Assembly: GCA_026874595.1 (NCBI GenBank)
Contig: CM049322.1
Location: 43,276,840-43,340,839 of the forward strand
Length of the DNA stretch: 64,000 nt
Origin: Sipunculus nudus
Lineage: Eukaryota > Annelida > Sipuncula > Golfingiida > Sipunculidae
Direction of reading: 5' to 3'
The translations under genes were made by a program, and so were the position numbers. Of the stretch, positions 10,360 through 22,205 are shown one piece after another. Under the pieces are notes generated by a model. The model worked only from the letters and a program-made list of their open reading frames with translations. It did not search any database and was not told the origin of the DNA. Every line of letters starts with the position of its first letter. Within the stretch, counting starts at the first letter, position 1.

Positions 10360-13140
10360 GAGGGTACCTAATGTGCGGGGGTTTGGTCAATTGGTCAAAT
10401 TGACGATCAAGGTAATCGTAAACGTGCTCAGATCGTACTTAATTAATTGACTTTAAAGCAGCCACATAATGTGTATAAAACTTGCTTGATATTCTGTAAT
10501 AACTGCAAAAAAATATTTTTCAGTTCAAATACATGAAGTTAATTTCGGTTGTATTATTTTCTTGTTCCTATCGTTACTCCAAATATATATATCAAAACTT
10601 AAAGAGGTAAATAAATTTGAAGTGCACATTACCAAAGTTTCCACTGGACGGTGTTGAAGTGTCTTGTTCCTTTCTTCTAGCGGCTATGACTGGGGCGATG
10701 GTAAACCAGTGCATAAAGGCTGGAGTCTTGCGACAGGTAGGAGTATCACGTGGTACACACATAGAAAATTACCACATATCACTTCAAGGTATACCAATGC
10801 CGTTTTATTGCCCATAATTTATCTACAGCGGGATGTGTCTTATAGTTCAGAGCAAATATTTGTCTGAATAGTGACATGAAAAGGGTGTCTTTGTCGTAGT
10901 CTTATCACTAAAAATATTGTGATTACGACTGATAATTAATCAGATAAAGAAAATTGCACTTTTATGAACCACGATCATGCAAAAAGTTATTGTGAACTCA
11001 CCGAAAGCGTTCTTATCAAGAGGGTTAGCTATAGAAACTGATCATTCATTGTACAGTTCTCTGAAACCTGCCAACCACAGTTCTAAAACAGCCAACCACA
11101 GTGTTGCACTGATAATGGAATCAAACTCGTCTATGAATGTTTACACCATCAGTGCTTGTTTTACCCGTATCAAGCTTGTTAATATACGTTTATGCATAAC
11201 ATGTGTCTTGACCTAATGCAGAACGAGAAGCAAGATGCGGTTATTTTAATGCGGCGTCTGTCATAACATAGAGAATCAGTACAATTGACCTATCGATGAA
11301 CTCTATGTGACCATAATCGCATATTCATTCAATGAATAATCGTAAGCATTGGACTTATCAGCAACAAATAAGGTTACCTTAAGCATTGTAAAGCATCAGT
11401 CATCTGACATTAACAAAATTTTGCATAATTTGACAGAGCTCTGCAAAACAGAACTGTTTGTAATACATGTTCCCTTCTCGTTTGTTATGCATGTTCCCCT
11501 TCTCTGTTTGTTAAGCATGTTCCCTTCTATGTTTGTACCGGGACCCATGTCAGCATGTTTCCCGGGATATTCTTTTTTATAAAAAGGAGACATTATAAAA
11601 TTTTTAGCTATAGGTTGTAGGAGCCACTCCTCCGACTGCTGAGTGAATAATAATGTTTTATCTGGCACGTATTTCGTACGAGACAAATAATTCAAAATAT
11701 TACAAGACAATTCACAAAATACAATGACTGCGAGGACTACTAAAATCCTTCCGTCCCACCTCATCACTGATGCCACACTTTCCTAATTAAACCTATATAT
11801 GGCAGCGGATTCTTTTTCACCTCTAGGCCCTTGTTCATACTGTACCTTTTAAAGTATCATCCCACTTTTCGTCGTAATGGTTTAAAAATAAAGGATACCT
11901 TCGTAAAGACTGGTCTGTTCATATGAACGGAATGACTGTGTTGTGTTTATGTATGTTTAGATTTATTAAGTGACCCTGTTTTCGTAAAGTCAGCATGATT
12001 TCAACATATCATTTTAGATCATCTTTACATTTACATAGTTATGCGATCGGGCTAGAATTTTTAAATATGTTTTTGTCTATAACTACTGAATGTGTCTCAC
12101 ATAGTCTGTAACTTCCGAAAGTCTTTTCAAAAGACAACTATTTATGCATGTTCCCTTCTCTGTTTGATTCCTGTATGGCCTCTTTAAAGGATGTATAACC
12201 TTGTTTATCTGCAAGCTGTTAATAAACACGGTACATTCGCACATATTAACAAAAGGAAACACCGTATAACTGAAGGTGACTGGGTGCATATGGGTAGATG
12301 CTGTAAGGTCACTGGTTATAAAATGCCTTGAAAAAAACTCTCATTTTGTTAGTCTCATTTGCTGCCAGATATGCTTGTTGAATGTATTAGGATTATCTAC
12401 CCCCCCCCCCCCCCACATATGTTTTGAACACGTGAATATAATAGAACGAACAGCCTGTGTATATGTTGTGGTCTTGGCATTTTCTGGCCTATTTTAGGTT
12501 ACAGGTTCAAGGGATTATCAATAGTAAATATACATATATCGGGAAAGATCCCTTTCACTAAATACCGCTGTGATTTTCGAGGAATCTGACACCTACGCGA
12601 CAATTAGCATAGATAAACCATTGAATTACTACCTTAACTCCCTAAGAATCTTAGCCCATAGTAACCTAAAATAAACTCGACAGCCATCTTAGATATTCAG
12701 TTGATAATGGGGGCGGCACAGCAAAGACACATCCGCTTGGCAACTGTCGTTTTCCCAAGCACTATCAAGGCATATGGATAAACACTTAGCCATCTTAGAC
12801 ATAGATATCCCGCTGATCTCAATACCAGCGGTAAGGCAAAAACATGCTCCCTGGCAAGTCTCGTTTTAAAAGTACCATCGAGGTGTGTGGATATATTTCC
12901 GTGCACATGATTGAGAAACATTCTGTCATCTTATGAATCAATTATCACTGATATAACACAGAGTGACCACCTGGTTTCCCTAGAAATCCCAGGGTCCCTT
13001 AGCAGTCATCTTAGACATCCCGCTGAGATCTCAATAGGCACGTTACAACTAATACGCTTTTTAAAGACACTCTCAAGAAATGAGGAAATATTTTGATTTA
13101 CCAGTGACTATAAAGGAAGGTTATGTAATCGTCGCTGCTT
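10360..13140. repeat. Tandem block, unit 2 (non-coding part)
   Basis: No gene is supported. The stretch carries the same ordered landmarks as unit 1. The part at 10840-11330 (ending with a TGTACAGTT...GCTTGTTTTACC region) aligns with 18470-18760 of unit 3. A poly-C run lies at about 12400-12413. Confidence 0.6.
11448..11540 (+). repeat. Short minisatellite, about 30-bp unit
   Basis: Three to four units of GCATGTTCCCTTCTCTGTTT type. One dispersed monomer lies at about 12145-12165. Confidence 0.75.
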
Positions 13141-13309
13141 GTCTATTTGTTGGCATATTAATTGCTTTTTGTTGGCAAGGGTTTGGAAGTCGCGATATTC
13201 ACGAAAGGTTAATAATCGCAAAAATAATACCGTCGTTAATAAGAGATATTATCGTATAAGGCAAGTTAAAAGGTAGAACATCGATATTTTATATAAAAAT
13301 AATAAAGCT

Positions 13310-13708
13310 ACCGGCTTCTGTGGCTAAGGGGTAGAGCGCAGGACTCAAAGCCGGGAGATCTTGAGTTCGAATCTCAGCCGAGGCGGTGAGATTTTTCACG
13401 GTCGGCCCCCACCCAGGGTGAGCGCTCTGCAGGCTTTATGGAAAGGCCGTGCCAAACGGCCGTGTTTCACTCACAAACGAGTGCGCCTTTCGGGGGCCCC
13501 TCGGTGGTTTGACCCAGCAATGGGGTCGATTACACACCCAGGTCCCGCAGGTGCAGTACTCACCGGGCCTGGTTAACGCCAAGATATAAATGAGAGGAAG
13601 CGTGTGATCCTGCCCGTCAGGTTGTCCGAAACCGGAATCGAATTCTGCAGATGTACATATATGTAGTTAAGTAAGCATAAAAAAATGGAGGCGGTTACCT
13701 CCACCAAA

Positions 13709-13738
<30 letters not shown>
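13310..13738 (+). mobile_element. Full-length tRNA-derived SINE (family 1)
   Basis: The head has RNA polymerase III promoter boxes: box A TGGCTAAGGGGTAGAGC near 13321 and box B GAGTTCGAATC near 13363. A non-tRNA body follows, ending in a conserved GGAGGCGGTTACCTCCACC segment and an (AAT)n tail. It is flanked by a 9-bp target-site duplication, AATAAAGCT, at 13301-13309 and 13739-13747. Related copies lie at 16061-16373, 21519-22205, 23361-23778 and 41600-41829. The tRNA-like head is part of the SINE, not a cellular tRNA gene. Confidence 0.9.
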
Positions 13739-13744
<6 letters not shown>

Positions 13745-14039
13745 GCTTGTATTTTTAAAGACTGGTATTTAAATGTTATCAGATCGTTCAAATGATATGC
13801 CATGAATGAACGATATCTTACTATATTACCTTGGGTTTCCATCACATTATTTAGAATTTCCGGACATATATCATTTGGACTTATGATAAGTTAATAAAAT
13901 ACTTTATAATTGGAAATTGCGAAAGTTGAACCCCTAGAATATGAAGCAAACCACAGTTATCACAAATTTACATACTGCACGGAACCCATTCATGTCTTAA
14001 CTTAAACTGCTCATTAAACTGGGAGGTTTATAAGTTGCT

Positions 14040-14590
14040 GATGAGTTTATGTATGTTTTGATAAGAAAACGTGTGGGTGGAAGTTCATTAGATTCCCCTG
14101 AGAACGAAATCATCAATTACATTTTTTTTCTGTAATTTTCTGGGTTTTTTTTCTAATTTATGGCTAATTTAAAGAAAGCTGAAATTTTGCCACAGTTTTA
14201 TTCTAGATAATGGAGGTGTACATTGTATTTATTTTTGACCTTGATCTTATGCGCGATTCTGTACACTCTATAGCGGATTACTAATTATCTTCCAGTTCTG
14301 TCCCTGTATACACTATATCTTCAACATGGCTGATTTTCTGAAACGGACCTTTAGGCAAAATATAAGTCACAGATGACATATTTGCACCTTATATTAATTT
14401 TTTACTTAAACCTTATTCCTGAAGTCTTAACCACCCTCACCCAGCCACTCATTTATCAGTCCTGCAAGTATAGACCTAATAGTCAAAGGTGATACATTGC
14501 CTAACGTTCAAGCTACATAGTATACCGAAGTCAGTTCGGCTTATGCTCACTTCCGGATAATCGGGGGGGGGGGGGGGGGGGGGGGGTAGT
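14040..14590. repeat. Tandem block, unit 2, last segment
   Basis: Aligns with unit 1 at 6340-6960 (TGTACACTCT-TAGCG, CGGACCTTTAGGCAAAATAT). It ends in a poly-G run of about 24 bases at 14563-14586. No gene. Confidence 0.6.
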
Positions 14591-16060
14591 GCTTAGAGGT
14601 GGGATGGTGAAGGTGGATGTTAACTATGCGTAAAGGTTGTCAACCATCGCTCAGCGATTGTATACATCTAGTTAAATATTACTTTTGGTCTGGAGAGGTT
14701 TCAAATCCCACCTGACATTTGTCATGAATATACCTAGCCCGATATAATTGGACTCAATATTATTAGTCCGTTAGCCATAAAGTGAGAGTTTCTACAATCC
14801 AGGCCTAAAACTGCACACCATCCAATGACTTTGTAACCAGTGTGAACAGGTGTTACTAACACCGTGCAAACGCGTCAATCTTCACAATGTTATAAAATTC
14901 TAGCTCTCAGTCCCTCGAGTCAGCGAGGCTACCCAGTGAAACTAAGGTACTCAAGTGCTCATACGACTGATCGCCACTATCCAAACTATACTTTAATCAC
15001 ACTCTAAGATAAAAACTCAGTTCCTTGTTAATAATAGTTATATCTTTTTTAAATAAGTCAGGATTGAAATCATAAAATGTATACTGACTGCTTGGCCTTG
15101 TACCAGGGAATTAGGCCTGCACCGTTTCATTAAGCAGTATTTAGCGGTTGATTAACGCGTAACAGGTCTATACGCCAGGGCAAGGCTTATATACCAGGAA
15201 CTCGTACCGTATTGTTATCGGACTCAAGATAAAGAGTTTTCATCTTAGAATCCGATTCAATCGGGTAAGGATATACCAACCATAGGCAGTTACGAGTCCA
15301 CCATGGCCCCGTGTCCCGTGGAGAGATTTGCCAGGTACTGAGGTGTTTGGCAGAGGGCGCAACCAGTCAGCAGAAGAGACCTCGGAGTGATCCGGTAACC
15401 AGAGTGTTAAGAATTATTATGGATGCTCAGTAACGAAATTTTCAAATTGTTAATTCATTCATTTAGAGTAGGACACTTGTAAAATTTAAACAGGATGTGC
15501 GTTATATGACGCTTTTATTTTATATTCCAGTTTACGTTACATTTTGTTTGTGTATACACAAGAGTGGTGTTTAAACAGAAGGACGACAGGCATAAACAAA
15601 AGGACGACATGGATAAACACCTTAAATTAAGATGGACGACTGATAAGTAAATCGGTGATTTATATGTTATTAAACCATGTCTTTCGTAGCCCCTGTGAAT
15701 ATGTTTTCGAGGCGCTAAGACCTCCACTGCCAAAATGTATAGGCCCAATGTCTGATGAGAAAGCTTCCTTTGCATATTATTAAATATCAGCATTTTGAAT
15801 ATTTAAATGTTTGTGACAAATGTTTAAATATTGTAACAAGACGTTATTATTGAATTGGTTATTAATGATAACCTTGTTTGGTCGGAAGTCTTTTACATGC
15901 AGCTTTCACATCTGTCACACGCAGATGCAAAACATGTTTCAAACCGTTTTTGAACCACATTTAAACCGCACAGGGCGTTACAAGTCAATCAGGCAAATGT
16001 GTATTGAAAGCGTTCTTGCCAACCCTGTTTCAGCCCACATTGGATTTTTTTGTTGGTTCA
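14591..16060. other. No gene recognised
   Basis: By comparison with unit 1, the lectin-domain exon of the second CTL gene would be expected in this area or shortly after. I find no CTLD motif on either strand. Confidence 0.45.
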
Positions 16061-16373
16061 GGTAACCGCCTCCATTTTTTTCAATGCTAGCTTAACTAAG
16101 TATTATGTACATCTGCAGAATTCCATTCCGGTTTCGGACTACGTGTCACGGGCTTACACGCGATAATTCAGGCGTCACCCAGACTTGGTGTATCAATTCT
16201 ATGGGCATTGGGTGTGTCTCATTCCCATTGCTCGGTCATAACACTGAGGAACCCCGGAATGACGCCTTCGTTTGTGAGTGAAACACGACTGTTGGGCACA
16301 GTCTCCCAATTAAGCCCGCAGAGCGGTAGGGTAGGGGCAGACAGTGAAAAATCTCACCGCCTCGGCTGAGATT
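16061..16373 (-). mobile_element. 5'-truncated SINE (family 1)
   Basis: It runs in reverse from the AATCTCAGCCGAGGCGGTGA segment to the GGAGGCGGTTACC tail. The box A and most of the box B region are absent, as expected for a 5'-truncated retroposed copy. Confidence 0.85.
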
Positions 16374-16564
16374 ACTAGCTTTCTCTTTTAAACTCTCACA
16401 TTTATCCACACACACATCTATCGCTTCCATTTCATTGTAGGATATCCCACATATATGCCCTACCCCTATATATATTTACCCCTTCTTTACTAGCGATAGA
16501 ATATCCCATTAACATTCACTGTGATACAGTAAGATGAGCTATAGGTCAGAGAAGGGGGGAGAGT

Positions 16565-16639
16565 TGACTTGCCTGCCAGATAACCTAGCGAAGAGGAGGT
16601 AGCTGTCGGGGGCAAGCCTTCGCCCTCTCAGGCAAGTCA
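16565..16639. other. Stem-loop: 11-bp perfect stem
   Basis: TGACTTGCCTG (16565-16575) pairs with CAGGCAAGTCA (16629-16639) around a 53-base loop that has a second weaker GC-rich complementarity. Function unknown. Confidence 0.4.
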
Positions 16640-16954
16640 TTTGTTTAGTAGTTACATAAAGCCCCAGAGTTAAGAGGAGACGAACTAAGTTTAGCACCGC
16701 TTAGATTAGTAGCCCGCAAATTACGGTATCGACATACTTAAACGTTATTCATTTCTCAGAATGTTGATTCTTCATTATTTTCTTTTCGACTTTCCCCACA
16801 AGATGAAAAAGTGGAGATTTTCGATTAGAAGGACTGAAATTTATAAAAAAAGAAATTATATTAATGCTCATAGAGTCATGTCGTGAGTCATCATGAATTT
16901 TCATCTTACAAAGAAAGAGTTACAAAGGAAGCAGCAAATGCAGAACATAATCAC

Positions 16955-17003
16955 CTGCTGATATCATAAAGGATGCCAAAAGTATACACAAGAAGTATCC
17001 AAT
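16955..17003 (-). pseudogene. Orphan CTL signal-peptide exon with lost start codon
   Basis: The exon aligns base for base with CTL-A exon 1. It keeps the 49-base length, the phase 1 GT donor (16953-16954) and the upstream AG acceptor (exon would start at 17021). It reads IGYFLCILLASFMISA against MGSFLYMLLASMVLSA. The ATG is now ATT and no in-frame ATG replaces it in the exon. No lectin-domain exon follows in this unit, so I read it as the remains of a duplicated CTL gene. Confidence 0.75.
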
Positions 17004-17039
17004 TTTCCTTGCGTGGTATCTCTGAAAAAAGAGCGAATT

Positions 17040-17340
17040 GCACTAAGATAAACCACAAGGCGTATTAAACTGAAGCATAAGGCATTGTATTAACAAAACC
17101 ATACCGCATTACGTTTAAATAAACCATAAGGCATTGTATCAAACTAATTTTGATACACTAAACTAAATTTTTAATAAAATAAATCACAAGACGTATTTAA
17201 AACATAAGCCATTGTATTACAATGAATCATAATAAATTGTATTAAATTAAACCATGGAAAATGGTATTAACATAAGGAATTGCATTGAAATAAACCATTA
17301 AAGCATCCACATGACCATCATGGCCCTTTAAACCAAAGCA
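17040..17340. repeat. Minisatellite M, copy 3
   Basis: Diverged AAACTAAACCATAAGGCATT-type units, again next to a CTL signal exon. Confidence 0.75.
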
Positions 17341-17783
17341 TATAGGAAAAAAAAAACACAGTTTTTCTTAAAATAAAATCACTGGAAACGCAACTTGCTC
17401 CATGCATACTAAACAAACGAGTCTTGAAGTTAAAATCCGTTAACAGATATAATCATAAGGTCAAATATAGCCTCTGTCGATCAAATTTAAATAAATAATT
17501 TTGAACCCGATGCCCTAAACATTTCATACTGGAAGATTGGGTATACATTGCAGTGCCGCTTTGCGACTAGCCACAAATGCAACCTACCCGCAATTACGGT
17601 AACTGTTCTTTGTCCTAAATATTGTTTGGTATTATTTGAAAAATAAATGACTCCCGATGACGACTATCCCGGAATTCATAATTATGGACACAATTATGGT
17701 CCTTGTGCTAATGTTGCCCCGCAACGGCAATTATTGGAGTAAATTTTTTTCATGGTCCATTTTAGAGGTAAATACTGCTACCC

Positions 17784-17919
17784 AAGAAAATAGATTGTGC
17801 TTGGTGAAAAATTTAGGAATTTTCCTCTAATTCGGTACTTCTTTAAGTTTTAAGAAAATAGATTGTGCTTGGTGAAAAATTTAGGAATTTTCCTCTAATT
17901 CGGTACTTCTTTAAGTTTT
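17784..17919 (+). repeat. Exact 68-bp tandem duplication
   Basis: Units 17784-17851 and 17852-17919 appear identical (both start AAGAAAATAGATTGTGCTTG). This is a recent local duplication. Confidence 0.95.
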
Positions 17920-17924
17920 AACTG

Positions 17925-18860
17925 CCTTATGGGCGGTTGGTTGAGCTCACTATTTTTTCCAATAACATCCGATCCGCATTTGTCCAATTAATGATCTAGA
18001 TAATCCGAAACGTGCTCATTATCTTTTTTTGAGACAGGCAGTGAAAATATTTAAAGCTTGCTTGATATTCACTAAGTAGTACAACAATAATTGTTTCCAA
18101 TTAAAATACATGCAGTTATATTTCGATTTCTTCATTTGGTGTCTTTGTCCCGATAATTATTTCCAATGTACCCTAAGGAGATAAATGAACATTAATGACC
18201 ATTACCTACGGTTACACTGAACGGCTGATGAAGGTGTCTTCCTCCTTTCTTCTTACGGTTGTGAATAAGCAAAGTCTGAACTCCTGTATGAAGGTGAGAG
18301 ACGGGCAGTATCACGTGGTACACACTTGGCCAATAGCTATATTTAGTCAAATCATTTCCGGGCTTTCCAAAGCCTATGACCTTTATATGTCCAATGTTTA
18401 TATACAGTAACATGTTTAATAGAGTACTAATTACACAGCTTTTGATACCAAAAGCTCAGGGGAAAATATTTTTCTGAATAGTGACATTTGCAGGGAATCA
18501 TATGGTTTCATTGTCGAAGTCGTATCACTGCGTATTGTGAATACGACTGATAATACATCAGATAAAGATAATCGTGTTATTATGAATCACGATCACACAG
18601 GTATTCGGAATCTCACCGAAAGCGTTCTTATCCAGAGGATTTGCTACAGAAACTGTTCATTCATTGTACAATTTACACCAGCAATGCTTGTATTATCCGT
18701 ATCAAGGTTGTTAAATGTTTTATTCTTGCGTAATGTGCATCTTGGTCCAATGTAGGACAAGCAGGGTGATCCGATTATTTTCATGTTTTTTTTGGGTGGA
18801 AGGAGCTCAATTGGATAATCAATGTTTCCCCTCTTGCGGATTACCATGTTCTATGAAGTA
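17925..18860. repeat. Tandem block, unit 3 (partial)
   Basis: Shares the ordered landmarks of units 1 and 2 up to about 18.86 kb, after which the similarity stops. No gene. Confidence 0.6.
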
Positions 18861-19571
18861 ACATTATTATAAAATGCTTTCTGAATCCGACAATGCAGTG
18901 ATTTAAGGACCTTTATTTCTGTAAAATTTTGGTTTAAGGATAACATTTTTCACGAAGTGATCATATCTCAAATGAATATGAACTTCATAACGATCATGAT
19001 TTCGAATTGAAAAAAAGATTATTTATACTGTATCTGTTATATATAATTATATTTTCTTCTTAATGCTTAAAGAAGGGCTGCTTCTTTAAGGCCAGAAGAA
19101 AGACGGCTCTGTTAAGAATGTTTTGCTACTGCATGTTTAAGTAAGCATGATTGTTAGAAAACCCTTATATCTAAATTCAATCCAAAAGTGGTTTATATTC
19201 ATATAAGACCCCATAAAGTATACATTATTTTAAAGCTAGTACTATGATCTTTCTGATAGAATACATATTTAACTTTTCATTCATTTTCACATGATTTTGT
19301 AACACTAAAAAAAGTTTTTTAATAGTTACACTATTTAAGCACCGAGTTACCTTAATCCGCTTTTCAATGAATTAATAATAAACTAGATGACAATCCCTAA
19401 AAAGTGTTTTTTTTTTGTTGTTTTTCTTTTCTATCACGATTCTTTCTACCCCAAAACAGAAAATTTGAGTGTTTATTCAACAATTTAATGAATCTTTTCC
19501 TTTCATAATCTTTTACCCATTTATTTTAAGGCAGCAATGCTACTTGATTAGCGTGTTACTTTACCCTTCTC
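18861..19571. other. No gene recognised
   Basis: AT-rich sequence with no supported feature. Confidence 0.5.
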
Positions 19572-20091
19572 CAGGGTTGCCAGCAGCCAAATCTGAAAAA
19601 AAAATACCTGAATTTTCCTTAACTATTCCCTAACTTTTAGTTGGTTTTCAAAGATAAATTATCACGCAAATTTTCAATCTGGTCTAAAAAATTGTCATTT
19701 TACAGCCATTCTAGCTAACGTAAAACTTCATTGGAAACATATGGAACACCAGAATAATACATATGATCCTGCTTTTTAAATAAAATTACGCAGAATAGGA
19801 ATTGGTCCATCATTAATTGTTGGCGTTAAATGTTGTATATACATACTCTGCATCATCAACATTAGATGTTCATACAAAATTAAAATGGAACAAGATTAAA
19901 TGAGCAAACATGCTACCTTTTTATATGAGATTAAACCTGATAACTAACTTGCGATCTCCATAGCCATTAAAAATTCCAAGAATTATCCCGACTTCCAAAA
20001 ATATCAACGATTTTTTATGAAATTCCCTTACTTTTCTCTGACCTTGAAAAAATATTTCCCCCCGACTTTTCCCTGACCGCCAGCAACCCTG
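19572..20091. mobile_element. 520-bp non-autonomous DNA transposon
   Basis: Terminal inverted repeats start CAGGGTTGCCAGCAGCC (left) and, read in reverse, CAGGGTTGCTGGCGGTC (right). The subterminal T/A-rich parts are also complementary. The flanks share TTCTC. The CAGGGTTGCC-type end suggests a hAT-like MITE, but the target duplication is not clearly 8 bp. There is no transposase frame. Confidence 0.8.
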
Positions 20092-20392
20092 TTCTCTCTT
20101 TATTTAAACCCATAATAAAAACACAAAAGAACAGGCTTTTTCTGGTATACTCTGGGTACATGTTAAAGAACTATAGTTAACTCATGCCAAGAAAGATTCT
20201 TATAAAACCTCCATGACGGATGTTATATCTACAAGCTGTATTTAAACACGGTTATGTATGGGTGCATTGGGTGTATAATTTTAAAGTCCGGACCACAACG
20301 GAAGCTGCGCCTGACTGTTTTAAATTTGGTGAAGATCATATGAAAACAGGAAGAGATATTTAAAACGCAAATACTATATATACAGTGGAACC

Positions 20393-20577
20393 CCACAATT
20401 ACGACCATCTTGAAGACTGACCAAAGTGGCCCTAATTTGGGGGTGGTCGTATTTGTGGAACTGTAAGTTACGTTTATCGTATATTCGGGACCAAGAAAGG
20501 TGGTCATAATTGTGGGGGTGGTCGTAATTGTGGGGGTGTTTGCAATTGCGGGGTGGTCGCAAGGCATGGTTCCACTG
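20393..20577. mobile_element. 185-bp Tigger-like MITE
   Basis: Ends are CAGTGGAACCCCACAATTAC and, in reverse, CAGTGGAACCATGCCTTGCG, preceded by TA on the left. The interior contains repeated GGTGGTCGTAATTGTGGG units. It is too short to code. A (TA)n tract follows at 20588-20610. Confidence 0.8.
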
Positions 20578-20579
20578 AA

Positions 20580-20610
<31 letters not shown>

Positions 20611-21518
20611 TGTTTGATTTTTACAAAGGATATCTATGGATATTAATATATATATATATATTCAAGAGCGCACTTTCCAAACACTGTCTGTACCATATCC
20701 AGACCCAGTCTGACGTTCAATGATATATTTAAATAATAAAGTGAACCTGAACAACATCAAATCTGCGATTCAACCTGATCAAATGGTATTAAAATTCACC
20801 TGTTATACTTTTTCAAAGCTTTTGTATTAATGTTATGCTGTCCCGAGTCATCAATTCGTATTGAGGGCTCCAGGCGATGCCCATGACATGGATAGAACAT
20901 TATACACATTTGCAGCTACAAAACTGTACGATTTGGTAGCGTTCAGGCCATCAAATGCCGAATCACCCTGAAACTCCATGGATTCGTAGTCCTTGTCTAA
21001 AGTCGAGACTGTCCTTCCCATATCGTACCCAATTAAGACGTGTTTGGATGTTATTTGTATATCTTTTATAAAACATGTTTTCCCCCATGTCCAAGTTTAA
21101 CAAATATAGACCTTACTATCACACTTGCGACATCTGTCGGTCGCAGTTGGCACTAAATATGCCTTATTCAGGAAAAAAATGTATTTTGCTGTATTGCAGA
21201 TGCTTCATAGAAACAAACATGCTTTATCTTTAATGGTGAGGTTCCTCCCATAGTTTCTTTAATTTGACAAAATGTGATGCTGGCGAATTTGATCGAGACC
21301 CCACAGACCGAGACCCCTTTTTATTGTGATTTGGTAATTTATTATTATATAGATTTATAATGAAAAAACTCGGTTATTTCAGCACTACTAGTCTAGTTGT
21401 CCTTACCTTCACATGTACCTTATATAAATAAGTACAGTTAAAAGCAGATTACATCTCTCACACTCAATTAGTTGCATATGTGAGTTTTTTTCACATACAT
21501 TGTTTAGAATTATCTTAT
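20611..21518. other. No gene recognised
   Basis: AT-rich sequence with no supported feature. Confidence 0.5.
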
Positions 21519-22205
21519 TGGAGGTAACAGCCTCCATTCTTTTATCAAGATTAATTAAGTATGTACATCTGCAGAATTCCATTCCGGTTTCCGACTATGT
21601 GATAGGAGATGTTTCAGTTTATGTCCACGTGGAGCGTGACGGCGTAATGGATAAGAGCACTGGAATTGTGACCGAAAGGTTGTGGGTTCTGACCGCCGTC
21701 TGCGCTAAGACTCCTAGCCAAGGTCTTTTCCACAAGGGTGCGCTGACTCGACTCGGGAGTAAAAGGGTACCGGTCATGGGAGGAAGGGAATGCAGAACGA
21801 ATGAAACTCTAGCGCCTGATATGGCTACATGAGTGGTAAGCTCCTCAGGGAGCAAACAAAAGCTACCAGAATGAACAGGTCCGAAAGACCAGGAAGGCAA
21901 AGTGTAAAGTTTGATGAGACTGGCATCGTCTGTGATATCAGACTATAAGCCCTTACCTTTACCTTCATTCTGGTGTAACCAACCCCGATGATTATTACGT
22001 CTGCGGGTTAAAGGTATGTAATCGTCGTCACCGATGGGTCATGCAACCGAGGAACCCCTAAAATGTGCACTCGCTTGTGAGAGAAACACGGCCGTTGGGT
22101 ATATGATAAATCCCTGTGTGAAAACTTTCACTGATCCCCGGCTGAGATTTGAACTCACTATCTTTCCTGTTTGGGTCATACGCTCTACCCCTGGACCACA
22201 GAACG
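21519..22205 (-). mobile_element. SINE (family 1) split by a second SINE
   Basis: The 3' part (21519-21611) reads in reverse as the GGAGGCTGTTACCTCC tail and the GGAATTCTGCAGATGTACAT segment. The 5' part (about 22015-22205) carries the tRNA-like head (box B GAGTTCAAATCTCAGC in reverse). The gap between them is filled by another SINE in the opposite orientation. Confidence 0.8.
21612..21976 (+). mobile_element. tRNA-derived SINE (family 2), nested
   Basis: The head contains a box A-like GCGTAATGGATAAGAGCACTGG stretch (21631-21662) and a box B-like GGTTGTGGGTTCTGACC (near 21677). The 3' end has a short TTACC-type repeat (CCCTTACCTTTACCTTC). It is a different family from the SINE it interrupts. 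Limits are good to about 10 bases. Confidence 0.75.

Noticed and set aside
10664-10867. Plus-strand frame containing GYDWGDGKPVHKGW flanked by AG and GT, resembling a piece of a lectin domain
   Set aside because: The aligned segments in units 1 (about 5030) and 3 (about 18240) do not keep the peptide, so the likeness is probably chance.
13310-13400. tRNA gene
   Set aside because: Pol III boxes are present but the cloverleaf is not complete and the sequence continues into a SINE body with target duplications.
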